Shown: positions 42,490-53,336, numbered from the stretch's first letter. The stretch is 64,000 nt of DNA from Spirosoma radiotolerans (GCF_000974425.1 NZ_CP010429.1:868001-932000); one strand, 5' to 3'. A program made the numbers and translations. Notes: a model not told the origin generated them from the letters alone.

Positions 42490-43215
42490 GTGCTGGCTAT
42501 CTTCCGTAAAGAAATTAACCAATTTTTTTCGTCGCCCATCGCTTATATTATCATGGGCGTATTTCTGACGGCGGTCGGTTTATTACTCTGGGTTTTTCCG
42601 GATACGAGTCTGCTGGAAAACGGCTATGCCGACATGGGCACGTTCTTTAACCTAACACCCTATGTCATGTTGTTTCTGGTACCTGCCGTTACCATGCGTT
42701 CCATTGCCGATGAGGTGCGCTCGGGTACGCTCGAATGGTTGTTAACCAAACCGGTGAGTCGATGGGGCGTGGTAGGCGGAAAGTTTCTGGCAAGCTGGCT
42801 GCTTGTTATTCTGACGCTTTTGCCAACACTGTTGTACTATGTAACGTTATATCAGCTCGGTTCGCCCGTTGGTAATATCGACTCGGCTGGCGTATTCGGT
42901 TCTTACATTGGGCTGGTTTTATTAGGGGGCGTATTCGTGGCTATTGGGTTGTGGGCATCGTCACTCAATGACAATCAGGTTGTTGCTTTTGTATTGGGCG
43001 TATTTTTTTGCTTCTTGCTTTATGTGGGCCTCGGTGCGCTGGCGGGCCTGTCTGTCGCTGGCGGGTTGTCATACTACTTCTCTTTATTGGCACTCGATGA
43101 GCAGTACCGGGCGCTGGGCCGGGGCATTATCGACTCGCGGAACGTTATCTATTTGCTTAGTCTTATTCTTTTGTTTCTCTTTTTCACAGCCAATGGGCTG
43201 AAATCGACCAAATGA
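42490..43215 (+). CDS. gldF: GldF-like ABC transporter permease
   Basis: A 241-residue ABC-2 type permease with six membrane helices. The opening LAIFRKEINQFFSSPIAYI and the central DEVRSGTLEWLLTKPVS are typical of GldF, the gliding-motility transporter permease. It starts at a GTG (42490), as the family N-terminus begins here. The usual partner gldG is not next to it; a VanZ-like gene overlaps its stop by 4 nt instead. GldA, the ATPase, is also absent from the window. Its closeness to sprA suits a motility/secretion cluster. Confidence 0.85.
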   Translation: MLAIFRKEINQFFSSPIAYIIMGVFLTAVGLLLWVFPDTSLLENGYADMGTFFNLTPYVMLFLVPAVTMRSIADEVRSGTLEWLLTKPVSRWGVVGGKFLASWLLVILTLLPTLLYYVTLYQLGSPVGNIDSAGVFGSYIGLVLLGGVFVAIGLWASSLNDNQVVAFVLGVFFCFLLYVGLGALAGLSVAGGLSYYFSLLALDEQYRALGRGIIDSRNVIYLLSLILLFLFFTANGLKSTK

Positions 43216-43586
43216 AACTAACTCCGACTCTATTCCGCTGGCTGGCCATTGTCTGGACAGTAATCATGCTGATTGGCTGCCTGACTCCTCATTCAGAATT
43301 ACCGGATGAATTGGTGGACTGGAATGACAAAGCGCAACACATTGCCATATTCGCCTTATTTACGCTTCTGTGGCGACTGGCTGGACTCAAATTTACTCCG
43401 GTAGCCCTTACCGGCATCGTGTTCGGGGCGCTTATCGAAGTTCTGCAATACGTATTGCCAATTAACCGCAGCGCCGACTGGGCCGATCTTTTTGCCGACA
43501 GTATTGGTGTCGCTGTCGGTATACTCTTGGCTCCCCTTGCTCAAAAAGTAGTGGATAGTATTAGTCGTAAGTTAATCAGTGAATAA
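43212..43586 (+). CDS. VanZ-like membrane protein
   Basis: A 124-residue protein with four membrane helices and the VanZ signatures LTPHSELPDE in the first loop and WNDKAQHIAIFALF in the second helix. VanZ gives teicoplanin resistance in enterococci, but the role of these Bacteroidota forms is not known. It overlaps gldF by 4 nt and ends the operon; a strong hairpin follows. VanZ-type genes also neighbour gcvH and sprA in related genomes. Confidence 0.8.
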   Translation: MKLTPTLFRWLAIVWTVIMLIGCLTPHSELPDELVDWNDKAQHIAIFALFTLLWRLAGLKFTPVALTGIVFGALIEVLQYVLPINRSADWADLFADSIGVAVGILLAPLAQKVVDSISRKLISE

Positions 43587-43711
43587 GCGGTAAATGGTCC
43601 GTGTGAAGTCCTGGGATAAGGCTTTTGTTGAGTTTTCGTTGTCCGGGAAAAATAAATTTTATTTTAACAGGCTATAATTCAATTCAAAACTTATAATTTC
43701 GTTAATACTCT

Positions 43712-43771
43712 AAAAGGTCCAGACAGTTTCTATTGTCGTCCAAAGCGAAATCGAAACTGTCTGGTCCTTTT
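43712..43771 (+). terminator. Stem-loop terminator after the gldF-vanZ operon
   Basis: 43712-43730 pairs with 43753-43771 at 18 of 19 positions, with a 22-nt loop, and ends in a T-run. It is 125 nt after the VanZ-like stop and just before the desaturase gene. Confidence 0.65.
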
Positions 43772-43803
43772 TACTTATATACCCTTAACAATACTACGCA
43801 TAC

Positions 43804-44901
43804 ATGAAGGTACTGAGCACCCTGCATGACCCCACTTTTACGGGTCGTGACTACAATCGGCTTGACCGATTCTTTCTCCAGTATATCAAAGACGAGCGTG
43901 ATTTACCCTTCATCTACCTTACCCTACGCATTAGCCTGACCCTGATTCCCCTAAGCGTTCTGCTATTTATGCCCTTTCTGACGGGCTGGGCCTGGTGGGT
44001 GGTCGCTATCCTGCATTTCTGTTTTAGTACTTTCGGTGTAAAAGGTCCCTTTGGGCTCATGCTCCATTGCACAAGTCACCGGCAGTTCTTTAAAACGGAG
44101 TATAATTGGCTGAATTATTACCTGCCCTGGGTACTGGCTCCATTTTTTGGGCATACGCCTGAGACGTACTACAGCCACCATATCGGCATGCACCATCCCG
44201 AGAATAACCTTGAAGATGACGACAGCAGCACGATGACGTTCCAGCGCGACAGCTTTTGGAGTTTCATCGCCTATTTCAGTCGATTCTTTGTGATTGGGGT
44301 GCGAAATCTACTGACGTACCTGCGCCGGAAAAATCGACCCAAACTAGCGTGGCGTGCCATGACGGGGGAGCTTGTTTTTGCCGCTGTCTGCATTGGGCTC
44401 TGCTTTATCAGCTGGCCTGCCGTGATCGTTGTGTTTGTGTTTCCGCTGTTTGTTTATCGACTGATTGCTATGGTGGGCAACTGGACACAACACGCTTTTG
44501 TGGATGGTGAAGATCCCGGCAATGCCTACAAAAACAGCCTTACCTGCATCAATGTGAAGTATAACCGGAAGTGCTGGAATGATGGCTATCACATTAGCCA
44601 TCACGTTCGGCCGGCGATGCACTGGACGGAGCATCCAACGTTTTTTCTGAAAACGATTGATAAGTACGCTCAGAATAAAGCCATTGTCTTCGATGGGATA
44701 GATTTCGGGCAGGTGTTTTTTTTGCTGATGGGCAAAAAATACGATGTACTGGCCCGACACATGGTTAACATCAATGGTGCCTTTGTTGATGATAACGATG
44801 CCATTGCCTTATTACGCCGACGGACACGACGCATCCAGGCCCCGGCAGGGCATAAGCCAGGCGTACCGGCCAAGTCCCGAATAGCTGTCGCCACTGCTTA
44901 G
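43804..44901 (+). CDS. Membrane fatty acid desaturase-like protein
   Basis: A 365-residue di-iron membrane enzyme. The histidine boxes are HCTSH, HHIGMHH and HISHH, in that order, between hydrophobic segments, which is the desaturase/hydroxylase superfamily pattern. It likely introduces a double bond or hydroxyl into a lipid at the membrane. The exact lipid is unknown. It has a short basic, Ala-rich tail. It is a single gene between two hairpin terminators. Confidence 0.85.
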   Translation: MKVLSTLHDPTFTGRDYNRLDRFFLQYIKDERDLPFIYLTLRISLTLIPLSVLLFMPFLTGWAWWVVAILHFCFSTFGVKGPFGLMLHCTSHRQFFKTEYNWLNYYLPWVLAPFFGHTPETYYSHHIGMHHPENNLEDDDSSTMTFQRDSFWSFIAYFSRFFVIGVRNLLTYLRRKNRPKLAWRAMTGELVFAAVCIGLCFISWPAVIVVFVFPLFVYRLIAMVGNWTQHAFVDGEDPGNAYKNSLTCINVKYNRKCWNDGYHISHHVRPAMHWTEHPTFFLKTIDKYAQNKAIVFDGIDFGQVFFLLMGKKYDVLARHMVNINGAFVDDNDAIALLRRRTRRIQAPAGHKPGVPAKSRIAVATA

Positions 44902-44920
44902 CAGATTAACCGAAAAATTG

Positions 44921-44971
44921 AGAACCGCCAACTGCACAGAAATCACTCACGTCTGTGCAGTTGGCGGTTCT
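44921..44971. terminator. Perfect 20-bp hairpin between convergent genes
   Basis: 44921-44940 is the exact complement of 44952-44971 with an 11-nt loop. It is placed between the desaturase and the nuclease genes, which converge, and likely stops both. Confidence 0.75.
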
Positions 44972-44974
44972 TTG

Positions 44975-45853
44975 TTAACTATTGCCGCCGTCGATTCGCC
45001 GTTCAATGATCCGTTGGATATCGGCCGGTACATTCGACAGGAAATCGTAACCGGTGAGATTTTCCAGGTCGTCGACACTCGTTATGTAGGCACGCCAGGG
45101 TTTATCTGCTGCCGATTGGTTGTTCGGGATGTTAACGGCAATAAGTCGGGTGTTGGGCGAGATACGCGCGGCATCGTCGGAACCAGTTGGTAACACGACA
45201 ATAATTTTCCATAAGGTAGACGGAACCGTTAGTTTTCCATTGGCGAGTGTGGTTGCATAGCCATTTTGACCGGTGCCGCCCGCGCCCCAGGTGCCGGCAA
45301 TAACATATACCTCATTGCCGTTTGTTGTTAGTTGCCGTTCGTAGTCTTCTAAATTTTTCCAAACTTCCCGATTGTGTTTCGGCGCTTGTGGCACGATGTT
45401 GGTTAGGAGAAACGTGGCAGCATTTTCTTCGGGCGTAGCATCGCGGTCGTCGGATGGGCAAAGGTGCCCACGGTCGAAGCCGGTGTTGGTGTAATCCGAT
45501 GGTTTGGCTGCATACCAGCCCGAAGGCAGCGTGGCATCCGGACGAAAGTCATTGGTTCGGCGGCTGTCACCTTTCCAGGCCGCACTGAGGTGCCAGCTAA
45601 CCCAGTTGGCAATACCCCTACCTCGGTTGTACGACACTACATACCCTGACTTGACCATCAGGTAGTTGTTCGGGTTATCGACTGAAGCCGCACTGGGATT
45701 GCCCAGCGCCAGATTATCGTCGCGGGTAGGTTCGGTAGAGCCCGAAGCCGTTGGGCTGGTCGACTTGGGGATGCCGGAGGGTAAACAGCCGTTAAAAAGT
45801 ACACCCAGACCGAGTGCTAAAACAATAGTTTTGAGTTGATTGAGGCCTTTCAT
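44975..45853 (-). CDS. DNA/RNA non-specific endonuclease lipoprotein (NUC1 type)
   Basis: A 292-residue lipoprotein with lipobox FNGC (cysteine 23) when started at the ATG at 45853; an ATG five codons upstream also fits. The catalytic DRGH (127-130) with H130 as base is in [12 protein letters not shown], and [16 protein letters not shown] supplies the Mg-binding asparagine. Related enzymes degrade single- and double-stranded DNA and RNA. Its anchoring suggests use of external nucleic acid as nutrient or defence against it. The divergent gene is a membrane TPR protein. Confidence 0.88.
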   Translation of the reverse strand: MKGLNQLKTIVLALGLGVLFNGCLPSGIPKSTSPTASGSTEPTRDDNLALGNPSAASVDNPNNYLMVKSGYVVSYNRGRGIANWVSWHLSAAWKGDSRRTNDFRPDATLPSGWYAAKPSDYTNTGFDRGHLCPSDDRDATPEENAATFLLTNIVPQAPKHNREVWKNLEDYERQLTTNGNEVYVIAGTWGAGGTGQNGYATTLANGKLTVPSTLWKIIVVLPTGSDDAARISPNTRLIAVNIPNNQSAADKPWRAYITSVDDLENLTGYDFLSNVPADIQRIIERRIDGGNS

Positions 45854-45976
45854 TGATTTTGCTGACATTCTTGCGGAACTTTGACAGAGTATAAATGTAA
45901 TGATTCTCCTCGCAGCCTATTATTGAAATTGAGTAAAGAATCGAACTGACCTAAAATAGACGATCTATCTGCTGTT

Positions 45977-48010
45977 ATGTCTAAAAAAAAGCAATCAACA
46001 GGCGCTGAGAGTTCTCGCTCAGCCTCCGAAAGGCCAACGGCTGCTAAACCTGCGTTGACGACCGCAAACGGCCCTGGTCGGCCTGGTCCGTCCCGCCCGG
46101 CTGATTCAGCCCAGCGCCCCCCCGTGCGGCCTGTGGCTACCAAGTCTACCAGCGAGACGCCTGCCACCGACTTACCGATCAGCAAGCGTCCGGTAGAGTG
46201 GTGGCCTCCGCTGGTGCTGACATTGCTTGGTTTTGCGTTGTATATCAACACCTTTGGTCACCAGTATGCCCTCGACGATATTGCGGCAGTTGGCCAAAAC
46301 TTGTTCGTGAAACGCGGGATCGCTGGTATTCCAGACCTGCTGCGCACCGAATTCTGGCACTTCAGTAATATTTCGCTGGGATACTACCGCCCATTATCGC
46401 TGATCACTTTCGCACTTGAACAGGAATATTTTAAGGACAACCCAAACATCAGCCACATGATCAACGCAGGCCTGTATGGCCTTACGGGTCTGGTCATTGG
46501 GGTGTTGCTTCAAAAATGGCTGGCTAACCAAACCATTACCGCCTTCCTGATCGGTTTGGTTTTTATGGCGCATCCCCTGCACACCGAAATTGTTGCCAAC
46601 ATCAAGGGCCGCGATGAAATCCTGAGTTTCCTGTTTATTTCCCTGATGCTGTTATCGTACTGGCGGTATCTGGAAACCAACCAGTGGGGCTGGATTGCGG
46701 GTGCCTGTGTATCGCTTTACCTGGCCTTCCTGTCTAAAGAATCGTCGATTGTCAGTCTGGCTCTGATTCCAGCTATGCAGTACTGGTTTGCCCGCCGGAA
46801 TGTGTGGCAATCGCTGATTAGCCTTTGGCCGTTTTTGATCGTGGCGGCTCTGTTCTTCTACCAGAAACAGAAAATGATCGGCACCTTGAGCGGGACGCCA
46901 CCCGTTGACTGGGCCAACTATCCGTATGCCATCGAGAAGACGCAGAAATCAACCATGTTCAAGTTTCTGGAGTACTACATCCGGTTGCTGATCTTGCCTC
47001 ATCCACTCGTTTATGACTATTCGTACAATGTAATTCCGTCGGGTGGGAAAGGTGATTTGTTGACCTGGGCTGGCTTTTTTACCTTGCTGGGACTAATCTG
47101 GCTGGCTTGGAAAGGCTTTGTCAAGCGTACACTATGGGGCTTTGGCATCGTGTGGTTCTTTGTCACGATGGCACCTGGGCTGGGTTTTATCTGGATTCGG
47201 GGCGGTATTTTTGCCGAACGTTTTACTTACGCGGCCGTTATGGGTTTTGGCTTTGTGCTCATCTGGGCACTCCAGAAATTCTTGGTGCGTAAACCAGCGG
47301 AGCCGGCAGAAACCAGCCAGCCTGTGTTGGCCCGGTATGCTCCGTTGCTTGGCCTGATGGCTGTCGTAACGGGTTTGTACTCCTTCAAGACCGTGGAGCG
47401 CAACCGCGATTGGGAAAATAACTTTGTGCTCTTTAATTCAGCCTTGCCGTATGCGCCCAACAGTTGCCAAGTGCAGCGACACGTAGCCAACGAATGGATT
47501 GAGAAAGGGGTGAAAGACCGGGCGAAAGCCGATTCGATTGCCAACGCCACGAATGCGATTAAGCCCAAGCCAACACCCGAACAAATCAAGAAGGCGCAGG
47601 CGTTGATTGACACCAATATTGCCCATGCCAATAAGCATGGCCGTTGGGCGCTCGATCATTTGCAGGAGTCGACCCGAATTTACCCAAACTTCGGAGAAGC
47701 CTATTTCTCAATGGCGTATGTGTTCCAGAAAATCACGCCTAACGTCGATTCCGCTAAATATTATTACAAACAGACCATTCGGGCGGCCAATGCCTACGCG
47801 CCTGCCTATAATAACCTAGGAGTCATTTACCAGGGCGAAGGGCTTGCGCAAAACAACCGGCAGAAACTGCAACTGGCTTCGTATTACTACAATCGCTCGA
47901 TGGTAGTCAATCCTGCCTACGTGGATGGGCAGAACAACCGGGCGAACCTGATGAAAGCAACGGGTATCGACATACAAGTTCTGCCCGATTCGATTATCAA
48001 TAAGTACTAA
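45977..48010 (+). CDS. Polytopic membrane protein with C-terminal TPRs (TMTC/GT39-like)
   Basis: A 677-residue protein. The first 70 residues are Ser/Pro/Thr-rich and disordered. About ten membrane helices follow (80-450), including an early DD pair in YALDDIAAV and a HPLHTEIVANIKGRDEI motif, features of protein O-mannosyltransferase-like (GT39/TMTC) enzymes. The C-terminal part (480-677) has TPR-like helical repeats (e.g. PAYNNLGVIYQGEG). It may transfer a sugar to envelope proteins; no direct proof. It ends at a long perfect hairpin. Confidence 0.8.
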   Translation: MSKKKQSTGAESSRSASERPTAAKPALTTANGPGRPGPSRPADSAQRPPVRPVATKSTSETPATDLPISKRPVEWWPPLVLTLLGFALYINTFGHQYALDDIAAVGQNLFVKRGIAGIPDLLRTEFWHFSNISLGYYRPLSLITFALEQEYFKDNPNISHMINAGLYGLTGLVIGVLLQKWLANQTITAFLIGLVFMAHPLHTEIVANIKGRDEILSFLFISLMLLSYWRYLETNQWGWIAGACVSLYLAFLSKESSIVSLALIPAMQYWFARRNVWQSLISLWPFLIVAALFFYQKQKMIGTLSGTPPVDWANYPYAIEKTQKSTMFKFLEYYIRLLILPHPLVYDYSYNVIPSGGKGDLLTWAGFFTLLGLIWLAWKGFVKRTLWGFGIVWFFVTMAPGLGFIWIRGGIFAERFTYAAVMGFGFVLIWALQKFLVRKPAEPAETSQPVLARYAPLLGLMAVVTGLYSFKTVERNRDWENNFVLFNSALPYAPNSCQVQRHVANEWIEKGVKDRAKADSIANATNAIKPKPTPEQIKKAQALIDTNIAHANKHGRWALDHLQESTRIYPNFGEAYFSMAYVFQKITPNVDSAKYYYKQTIRAANAYAPAYNNLGVIYQGEGLAQNNRQKLQLASYYYNRSMVVNPAYVDGQNNRANLMKATGIDIQVLPDSIINKY

Positions 48011-48017
48011 TGTAAGT

Positions 48018-48079
48018 TAGGCTATAACACATAACGGACCGATCGTCGTTACGATCGGTCCGTTATGTGTTATAGCCTA
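48018..48079. terminator. Perfect 29-bp hairpin between convergent genes
   Basis: 48018-48046 is complementary to 48051-48079 with loop CGTT. It sits between the membrane TPR gene and the mutase large-subunit gene, and fills the whole gap. No T-run follows, so it may act by stem strength or as a repeat. Confidence 0.75.
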
Positions 48080-50224
48080 TTATCCTTGCATCAACTCGGT
48101 CAAAATCTTTTGAGCCGCTGTCGATATGATAGTTCCGGGACCAAAAATGCCTTTGACCCCGGCATCGTATAAATACTGATAATCGCCCGCTGGAATGACA
48201 CCACCAGCAATGACCATAATGTCATCGCGGCCAATTTTTTTGAGTTCGTCAATTAGTTGCGGAACCAGCGTTTTATGACCCGCAGCCAGACTCGATACGC
48301 CCACAATGTGTACGTCGTTTTCGGCCGCTTGCCGGGCTACTTCTGCCGGCGTCTGGAACAAGGGTCCCATATCCACATCGAAACCAAGGTCGGCGAAACT
48401 CGTCGCAATAATTTTTGCGCCCCGGTCATGGCCGTCCTGTCCCATCTTAGCCACCAGAATACGTGGTCGACGACCATCGAGTTCAGCAAACTGATCGCTC
48501 ATCTCACGGGCTAAACGAAAGTTCTCATCGTCCGAGACTTCAGCTGAATAGATGCCTGATACTGCCCGGATGGTGGCCTTATGGCGGCCAAATGCTTTTT
48601 CCATAGCGTCGGAGATTTCGCCAAGGGTAGCGCGGTGGCGTGCCGCTTCCACAGCAAGCGTTAAAAGGTTCTGGGATGGAGATGGTGTTAAGGCTGCTTC
48701 TGTAAGGGCAGCTAGTGCCTGGTCAACCTTCGCCTGATTCCGGTTTTTTTTTACATCCTTCAGCCGGTTTAACTGACTTTCGCGTACGGCCTGGTTATCA
48801 ATGTCAAGCAGTTCTATAACGGTTTCTGATGCGGGTTTGTATCGATTTACGCCCACGATCACGTCCTTACCCGAGTCGATACGGGCCTGTTTGCGGGCGG
48901 CTGCTTCTTCGATACGAAGCTTGGGAAGGCCGGTTTCGATGGCCTTTGTCATACCTCCTAACTCTTCTACTTCTTCAAGCAACGCCCAGGCTTTCTCAAC
49001 TAGCTCTTTGGTTAAAAACTCGACATAGTACGATCCGCCCCAGGGGTCGACGGCGCGGGTAATGTCGGTCTCGTGCTGTAAGTAAAGCTGAGTATTTCGG
49101 GCAATACGGGCCGAAAAGTCGGTTGGCAGGGCAATGGCTTCGTCCAGCGAATTGGTATGCAGACTTTGTGTGCCGCCCAACACAGCCGCTAGGGCCTCAA
49201 TCGTGGTGCGGGCTACATTATTGAACGGGTCCTGTTCGGTCAGGCTATAACCGGATGTCTGACAGTGCGTACGCAAGGCTAACGATTTGGCGTTCTTCGG
49301 GTCAAACTGCTTTACAATTTTAGCCCACAGGAGTCGGCCTGCCCGGAGTTTAGCAATCTCCATAAAGTGGTTCATGCCAATACCCCAGAAAAACGAAAGG
49401 CGTGGGGCAAAGGCGTCGATGCTCATGCCCGCCCGGAGGCCTGTCCGGATGTATTCGAGTCCGTCGGCCAGGGTGTATGCCAGTTCAAGATGCGCCGGGG
49501 CTCCGGCTTCGTGCATGTGATAGCCGCTGATACTGATCGAGTTGAATTTAGGCATGTGCTGGGCAGTATACGAGAAAATGTCGCCCACAATGCGCATGGA
49601 TGGTTCTGGCGGATAGATGTACGTATTCCGAACCATGAACTCCTTCAAAATGTCGTTTTGTATTGTGCCCGACAACTTCTCGGGAGGAACGCCCTGTTCT
49701 TCGGCAGCCACGATAAAAAAGGCCATAATCGGTAGCACAGCCCCGTTCATGGTCATCGACACCGACATCTGGTCGAGGGGAATCTGGTCGAAAAGAATTT
49801 TCATGTCCTCAACCGAATCAATGGCTACTCCGGCCTTTCCTACGTCGCCGACAACGCGCGGGTGGTCGGAGTCATAGCCCCGGTGTGTGGCCAGATCGAA
49901 GGCCACCGATAATCCTTTTTGACCGCCCGCCAGGTTGCGCCGGTAAAACGCGTTCGATTCTTCGGCGGTTGAAAAGCCTGCGTACTGACGAATGGTCCAC
50001 GGTTGCCGAACATACATGCTGGCATAAGGTCCCCGCAGAAAGGGCGGAATTCCGGCCGCGTAATTCAGGTGATCGGTTGTCGCTACGTCCGCAACCGTAA
50101 AACGGGGTTTTAGCTTAACGCCTTCAGCTGTCGGGAAGGGGGCAACCGCTGTAGCCTGAGATGGTGTCATCGGTTCATTAGCCGTTGTTGACGTATTCGG
50201 TACAGTTGCGAAAGAAGGTCTCAT
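48080..50224 (-). CDS. Methylmalonyl-CoA mutase, large (catalytic) subunit
   Basis: A 714-residue adenosylcobalamin enzyme that interconverts succinyl-CoA and R-methylmalonyl-CoA. The N-terminal TIM barrel carries [18 protein letters not shown] (split: WTIRQYAGF), and the C-terminal cobalamin domain has D-x-H-x2-G in GQDGHDRG (near residue 595) that binds B12 in the base-off form. The start is the ATG at 50224, 22 nt after the small-subunit stop; a longer frame would overlap that gene. It is used in propionate metabolism or odd-chain fatty acid use. Confidence 0.93.
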   Translation of the reverse strand: MRPSFATVPNTSTTANEPMTPSQATAVAPFPTAEGVKLKPRFTVADVATTDHLNYAAGIPPFLRGPYASMYVRQPWTIRQYAGFSTAEESNAFYRRNLAGGQKGLSVAFDLATHRGYDSDHPRVVGDVGKAGVAIDSVEDMKILFDQIPLDQMSVSMTMNGAVLPIMAFFIVAAEEQGVPPEKLSGTIQNDILKEFMVRNTYIYPPEPSMRIVGDIFSYTAQHMPKFNSISISGYHMHEAGAPAHLELAYTLADGLEYIRTGLRAGMSIDAFAPRLSFFWGIGMNHFMEIAKLRAGRLLWAKIVKQFDPKNAKSLALRTHCQTSGYSLTEQDPFNNVARTTIEALAAVLGGTQSLHTNSLDEAIALPTDFSARIARNTQLYLQHETDITRAVDPWGGSYYVEFLTKELVEKAWALLEEVEELGGMTKAIETGLPKLRIEEAAARKQARIDSGKDVIVGVNRYKPASETVIELLDIDNQAVRESQLNRLKDVKKNRNQAKVDQALAALTEAALTPSPSQNLLTLAVEAARHRATLGEISDAMEKAFGRHKATIRAVSGIYSAEVSDDENFRLAREMSDQFAELDGRRPRILVAKMGQDGHDRGAKIIATSFADLGFDVDMGPLFQTPAEVARQAAENDVHIVGVSSLAAGHKTLVPQLIDELKKIGRDDIMVIAGGVIPAGDYQYLYDAGVKGIFGPGTIISTAAQKILTELMQG

Positions 50225-50246
50225 ACGTGTTGTTACTAAGTCAGGT

Positions 50247-51632
50247 CTACTCAAAGTCTTCAGCCAGCCGTCGTTCAGGCAGTAGGCCTGTAACACGTTC
50301 GGGGGCGGTATAGAGTTGGATGTTGGGTTCATCGAAGCGAAACTTCGTGACACCTACCAAAACCTTTCCATTGCGGACAGCCTGGACCTTTGCCTGATAA
50401 GCCTGCTCAATTTCTGTCTGAACAAATCCATTGGCCAGGGCCTTGGCAAATCCGCCCTGCTTTTCAACCGTAAGAAATAAGGTCCAGGCGGCTTCTACCA
50501 ACGAATGAGTCAATAGTTCACTATAATAGGACCCGGCAGCAGGATCAGCAACCTTGTCTAAATAACTTTCCTGTTTAAGCAGAATGGATACGTTCCGGGC
50601 AATACGGGCCGAAAAGTCTGTTGCTGACGTAGAGCGATCTGCCGATGTAGGCGTGCCCAACACCGTATCGAATGGATGAACCGTCAGAGCATCACAACCA
50701 CCTATCACAGCCGCCATGGCTTCGGTCGTTGCCCGGAGTAGGTTTGTGTTAGGCGTTGCTTTAGCATCATAGAAGATGGACGTTTGGCTGTGGATGAAGA
50801 GCGGTGGGAGAGGAGCTGATGAATATGCCGACGTAAACCGGGCGAATAATACCCGAAGCGCTCTAAGTTTGGCAATTTCCATAAAATAACTCGTTCCTAC
50901 GGATACCGAAAGCATCGTTTTGGGAACAAGTTGCTCGAGAGTGAGTCCACTATCGGTAAGTTGATCGTATGCATCGGCCAGAGAAGCCAGTGTAAACGCC
51001 AGTTCCTGTGTGGCGGTGGCACCAGCATTATGAAAGGTATGGCTATTCACGCATACTGTGCGGAACTGGGGTGAATCGGCCGTTAAGCGAGTGACTTCGG
51101 CCGTTGAGTCGCCAGCATCGAGCAGCAAACCACCTTTGAGGTTGTAAGGCGCAACGATTTTTAAGGCCTTGATTAGATCGTGAGCATGACCGGAAGCGAG
51201 CCGGAAAAAGACGGGCGTATCGCTCAGCTTAATGCCACTCAGCAGTCGGGATAAGGAGTCATTCAGGTTGTTAGCCGCAATCGGGAGATTGAGGACAAGG
51301 GCGTCGGCACCTCGGGCAAGAGCATCCCGCAGGATGACATTGTCTGATTTTTCGTCGGTTATTTTGTGTTCCGGAGCGTTCAGCCAGCCAGGGCTTTGTT
51401 TTTGGGCTGCCTGAATGGTTGTCAACTGTGACGGAGCAAGTGGACCTTCAGCTAGGTCGCTGGTCGTATAATAAGGTTCTATGGTAAAGCCTTCTTCGGT
51501 ATGCCAGCGTAAGCGTTCATACTCATTATCGCCACGTTGGGCGGCCTTTGACTCGTTCAGAACCTGGGTTAACCAGGCTGATTTACCTGTGGCAGGGAAC
51601 AGCGATAGAAAAAAAGGAACCATCAGATTCAT
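50247..51632 (-). CDS. Methylmalonyl-CoA mutase, small subunit
   Basis: A 461-residue partner of the large subunit. It retains a barrel with the family pattern ([37 protein letters not shown], split: SYFMEIAKL) but no DxHxxG cobalamin motif, so it is structural, as in heterodimeric mutases. It is upstream of the large subunit in one operon. The ATG at 51623 (MVPFF) is an alternative start. Low similarity and missing B12 domain are normal for this subunit. Confidence 0.88.
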   Translation of the reverse strand: MNLMVPFFLSLFPATGKSAWLTQVLNESKAAQRGDNEYERLRWHTEEGFTIEPYYTTSDLAEGPLAPSQLTTIQAAQKQSPGWLNAPEHKITDEKSDNVILRDALARGADALVLNLPIAANNLNDSLSRLLSGIKLSDTPVFFRLASGHAHDLIKALKIVAPYNLKGGLLLDAGDSTAEVTRLTADSPQFRTVCVNSHTFHNAGATATQELAFTLASLADAYDQLTDSGLTLEQLVPKTMLSVSVGTSYFMEIAKLRALRVLFARFTSAYSSAPLPPLFIHSQTSIFYDAKATPNTNLLRATTEAMAAVIGGCDALTVHPFDTVLGTPTSADRSTSATDFSARIARNVSILLKQESYLDKVADPAAGSYYSELLTHSLVEAAWTLFLTVEKQGGFAKALANGFVQTEIEQAYQAKVQAVRNGKVLVGVTKFRFDEPNIQLYTAPERVTGLLPERRLAEDFE

Positions 51633-51726
51633 TAGGACTTAAGGACGGGTAAAAGTAATCTTTTTATTTAAGCGAGGTAAGAACAAGGATGCAACGGCTT
51701 ATTTAACCCCCTAATTGCATTATTCA

Positions 51727-51768
51727 AAGGGATTGCGGCAGGCCCTTGACCTTCCGGCCGAATCCCTT
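51727..51768. repeat. Short inverted repeat in the dnaA upstream region
   Basis: AAGGGATT (51727-51734) pairs with AATCCCTT (51761-51768), with GC-rich inner parts. It lies between the divergent mutase and dnaA genes. I saw no DnaA boxes (TTATCCACA-like) in this 270-bp region, so there is no evidence that it is the origin. Confidence 0.35.
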
Positions 51769-51851
51769 AATTTTAGCTTACTGTTAACCCATAGGAGATA
51801 AATTCGTCTAAAAAACGTGCCTTGCCCTGCGCGGTAGGTTAGATATTTTCA

Positions 51852-51859
51852 TACATTTG
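51852..51859 (+). promoter_or_regulatory. Probable -7 box of dnaA
   Basis: TACATTTG matches TAnnTTTG, 44 nt before the GTG start. No -33 TTTG is seen at the normal spacing. Confidence 0.4.
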
Positions 51860-51902
51860 TCTCCCTTTTTTGACACCACCAACGTAACTTAAACGTATAC
51901 TC

Positions 51903-53336
51903 GTGAATCTAACTCCTCAGACAGGCATGCAGCGCGAAATAACGACGGTGTGGAATCGCTGTCTGAGTGTGATCCGGGAGATTGTACCTGAGCAAAGTTT
52001 TAATACGTGGTTCGAACCCATCGTTCCGCTCAAACTGAACGGCAATGTGCTGACTATTCAGGTGCCGAGCGAGTTTTTCTACGAATGGCTTGAGGAGAAT
52101 TTTGTTCATGCGCTGCGCAAAGCCCTCGATACGGCCATAGGACGCAATGGACAGTTAGAATACTCGATCATTGTCGACAAGGGAAACGAGCAAAATCGCC
52201 CCTTGACGGTGAATGTGCCGACAACCAAATCGACGCACACGTCGAAGCCCGATAATGTCAATCCTGACATTCTGAAAAGCCCGTTCCAACTCAAAGATCT
52301 GGATTCGCTTACCCTCGACTCCTACCTGAATCCAAGTTATACGTTCGATAACTACGTAGAAGGCGACTGCAATCGGCTGGCCCGTTCGGCGGGCTATGCC
52401 GTGGCCGAACGGCCGGGCGTAACCTCTTTTAACCCGCTCATGATTTATGGGGGTGTTGGTTTGGGCAAAACGCACCTGGTGCAGGCCATTGGTAACTTTA
52501 TCAAGAATAACAACCAGACTAAGTTTGTGCTGTACGTTACGTCGGAGAAATTTACCAATCAATTTTTGAACGCGGTTCGTTCGGATGGCATTCGCGACTT
52601 CACCGCATTTTATATGCAGGTGGATGTGCTGGTGATCGATGACGTGCAGTTCCTGCAGAAAAAGGAAAAAACGCAGGAAATTTTCTTCCATATTTTCAAT
52701 CACCTGCACCAGTCGGGCAAGCAAATCATCATGACCTCCGACCGGGCGCCGAGAGCCCTGGATGGCCTGGAAGATCGTCTGCTGTCGCGCTTCAAATGGG
52801 GTTTGTCGGCCGATTTACAAACGCCTGACCTCGAAACACGTATTGCCATTATCCAGAAAAAACTTCAGGCTGAAGGCATATACATTGACGATGCCGTAAT
52901 TGAATACCTGGCTCATAGTGTCAATACAAACGTTCGGGAATTAGAGGGCGTTATTGTGTCGCTGATGGCCCAGGCTTCTCTCAACCGCCGGGAAATTGAC
53001 CTCGAATTAGCCAAGCAGACCCTACGCAATATCGTTGTTGACTCCGAGCGGGAAGTAACCATCGATACGGTTCAGGAAGCCGTAGCCAATTACTTCAACG
53101 TCACCATTGCCGACCTGAAAGCGAAAAGCCGTAAGCGTGAACTAGTACATCCCCGGCAGGTGGCCATGTATCTGGCTAAAGAAAAAACCGACCTTTCGTT
53201 GAAATCCATCGGCTATCACTTTGGTGGCCGTGACCATAGTACGGTGATTCATGCCGTGCAAACCATCAGCGATCTGGTAGCTAAACATGCTGAAACCCGC
53301 GATATAATCGAGAAGCTGAAAGCGATGTTTAAGTAA
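51903..53336 (+). CDS. dnaA: Chromosomal replication initiator DnaA
   Basis: A 477-residue AAA+ initiator that opens the chromosomal origin. Domain I is residues 1-90, a linker follows, then the ATPase with Walker A GGVGLGKTH (about 183) and Walker B VLVIDDVQFL (about 240). Domain IV ends with the DnaA-box-binding signature GGRDHSTVIHA. The start is a GTG with the expected N-terminal domain following. The family length is normal. It is transcribed away from the mutase operon. Confidence 0.96.
   Translation: MNLTPQTGMQREITTVWNRCLSVIREIVPEQSFNTWFEPIVPLKLNGNVLTIQVPSEFFYEWLEENFVHALRKALDTAIGRNGQLEYSIIVDKGNEQNRPLTVNVPTTKSTHTSKPDNVNPDILKSPFQLKDLDSLTLDSYLNPSYTFDNYVEGDCNRLARSAGYAVAERPGVTSFNPLMIYGGVGLGKTHLVQAIGNFIKNNNQTKFVLYVTSEKFTNQFLNAVRSDGIRDFTAFYMQVDVLVIDDVQFLQKKEKTQEIFFHIFNHLHQSGKQIIMTSDRAPRALDGLEDRLLSRFKWGLSADLQTPDLETRIAIIQKKLQAEGIYIDDAVIEYLAHSVNTNVRELEGVIVSLMAQASLNRREIDLELAKQTLRNIVVDSEREVTIDTVQEAVANYFNVTIADLKAKSRKRELVHPRQVAMYLAKEKTDLSLKSIGYHFGGRDHSTVIHAVQTISDLVAKHAETRDIIEKLKAMFK

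Noticed and set aside
51633..51902. Chromosomal origin next to dnaA
   Set aside because: No DnaA boxes of the TTATCCACA type or AT-rich unwinding element with repeats were found; only one short inverted repeat is present.
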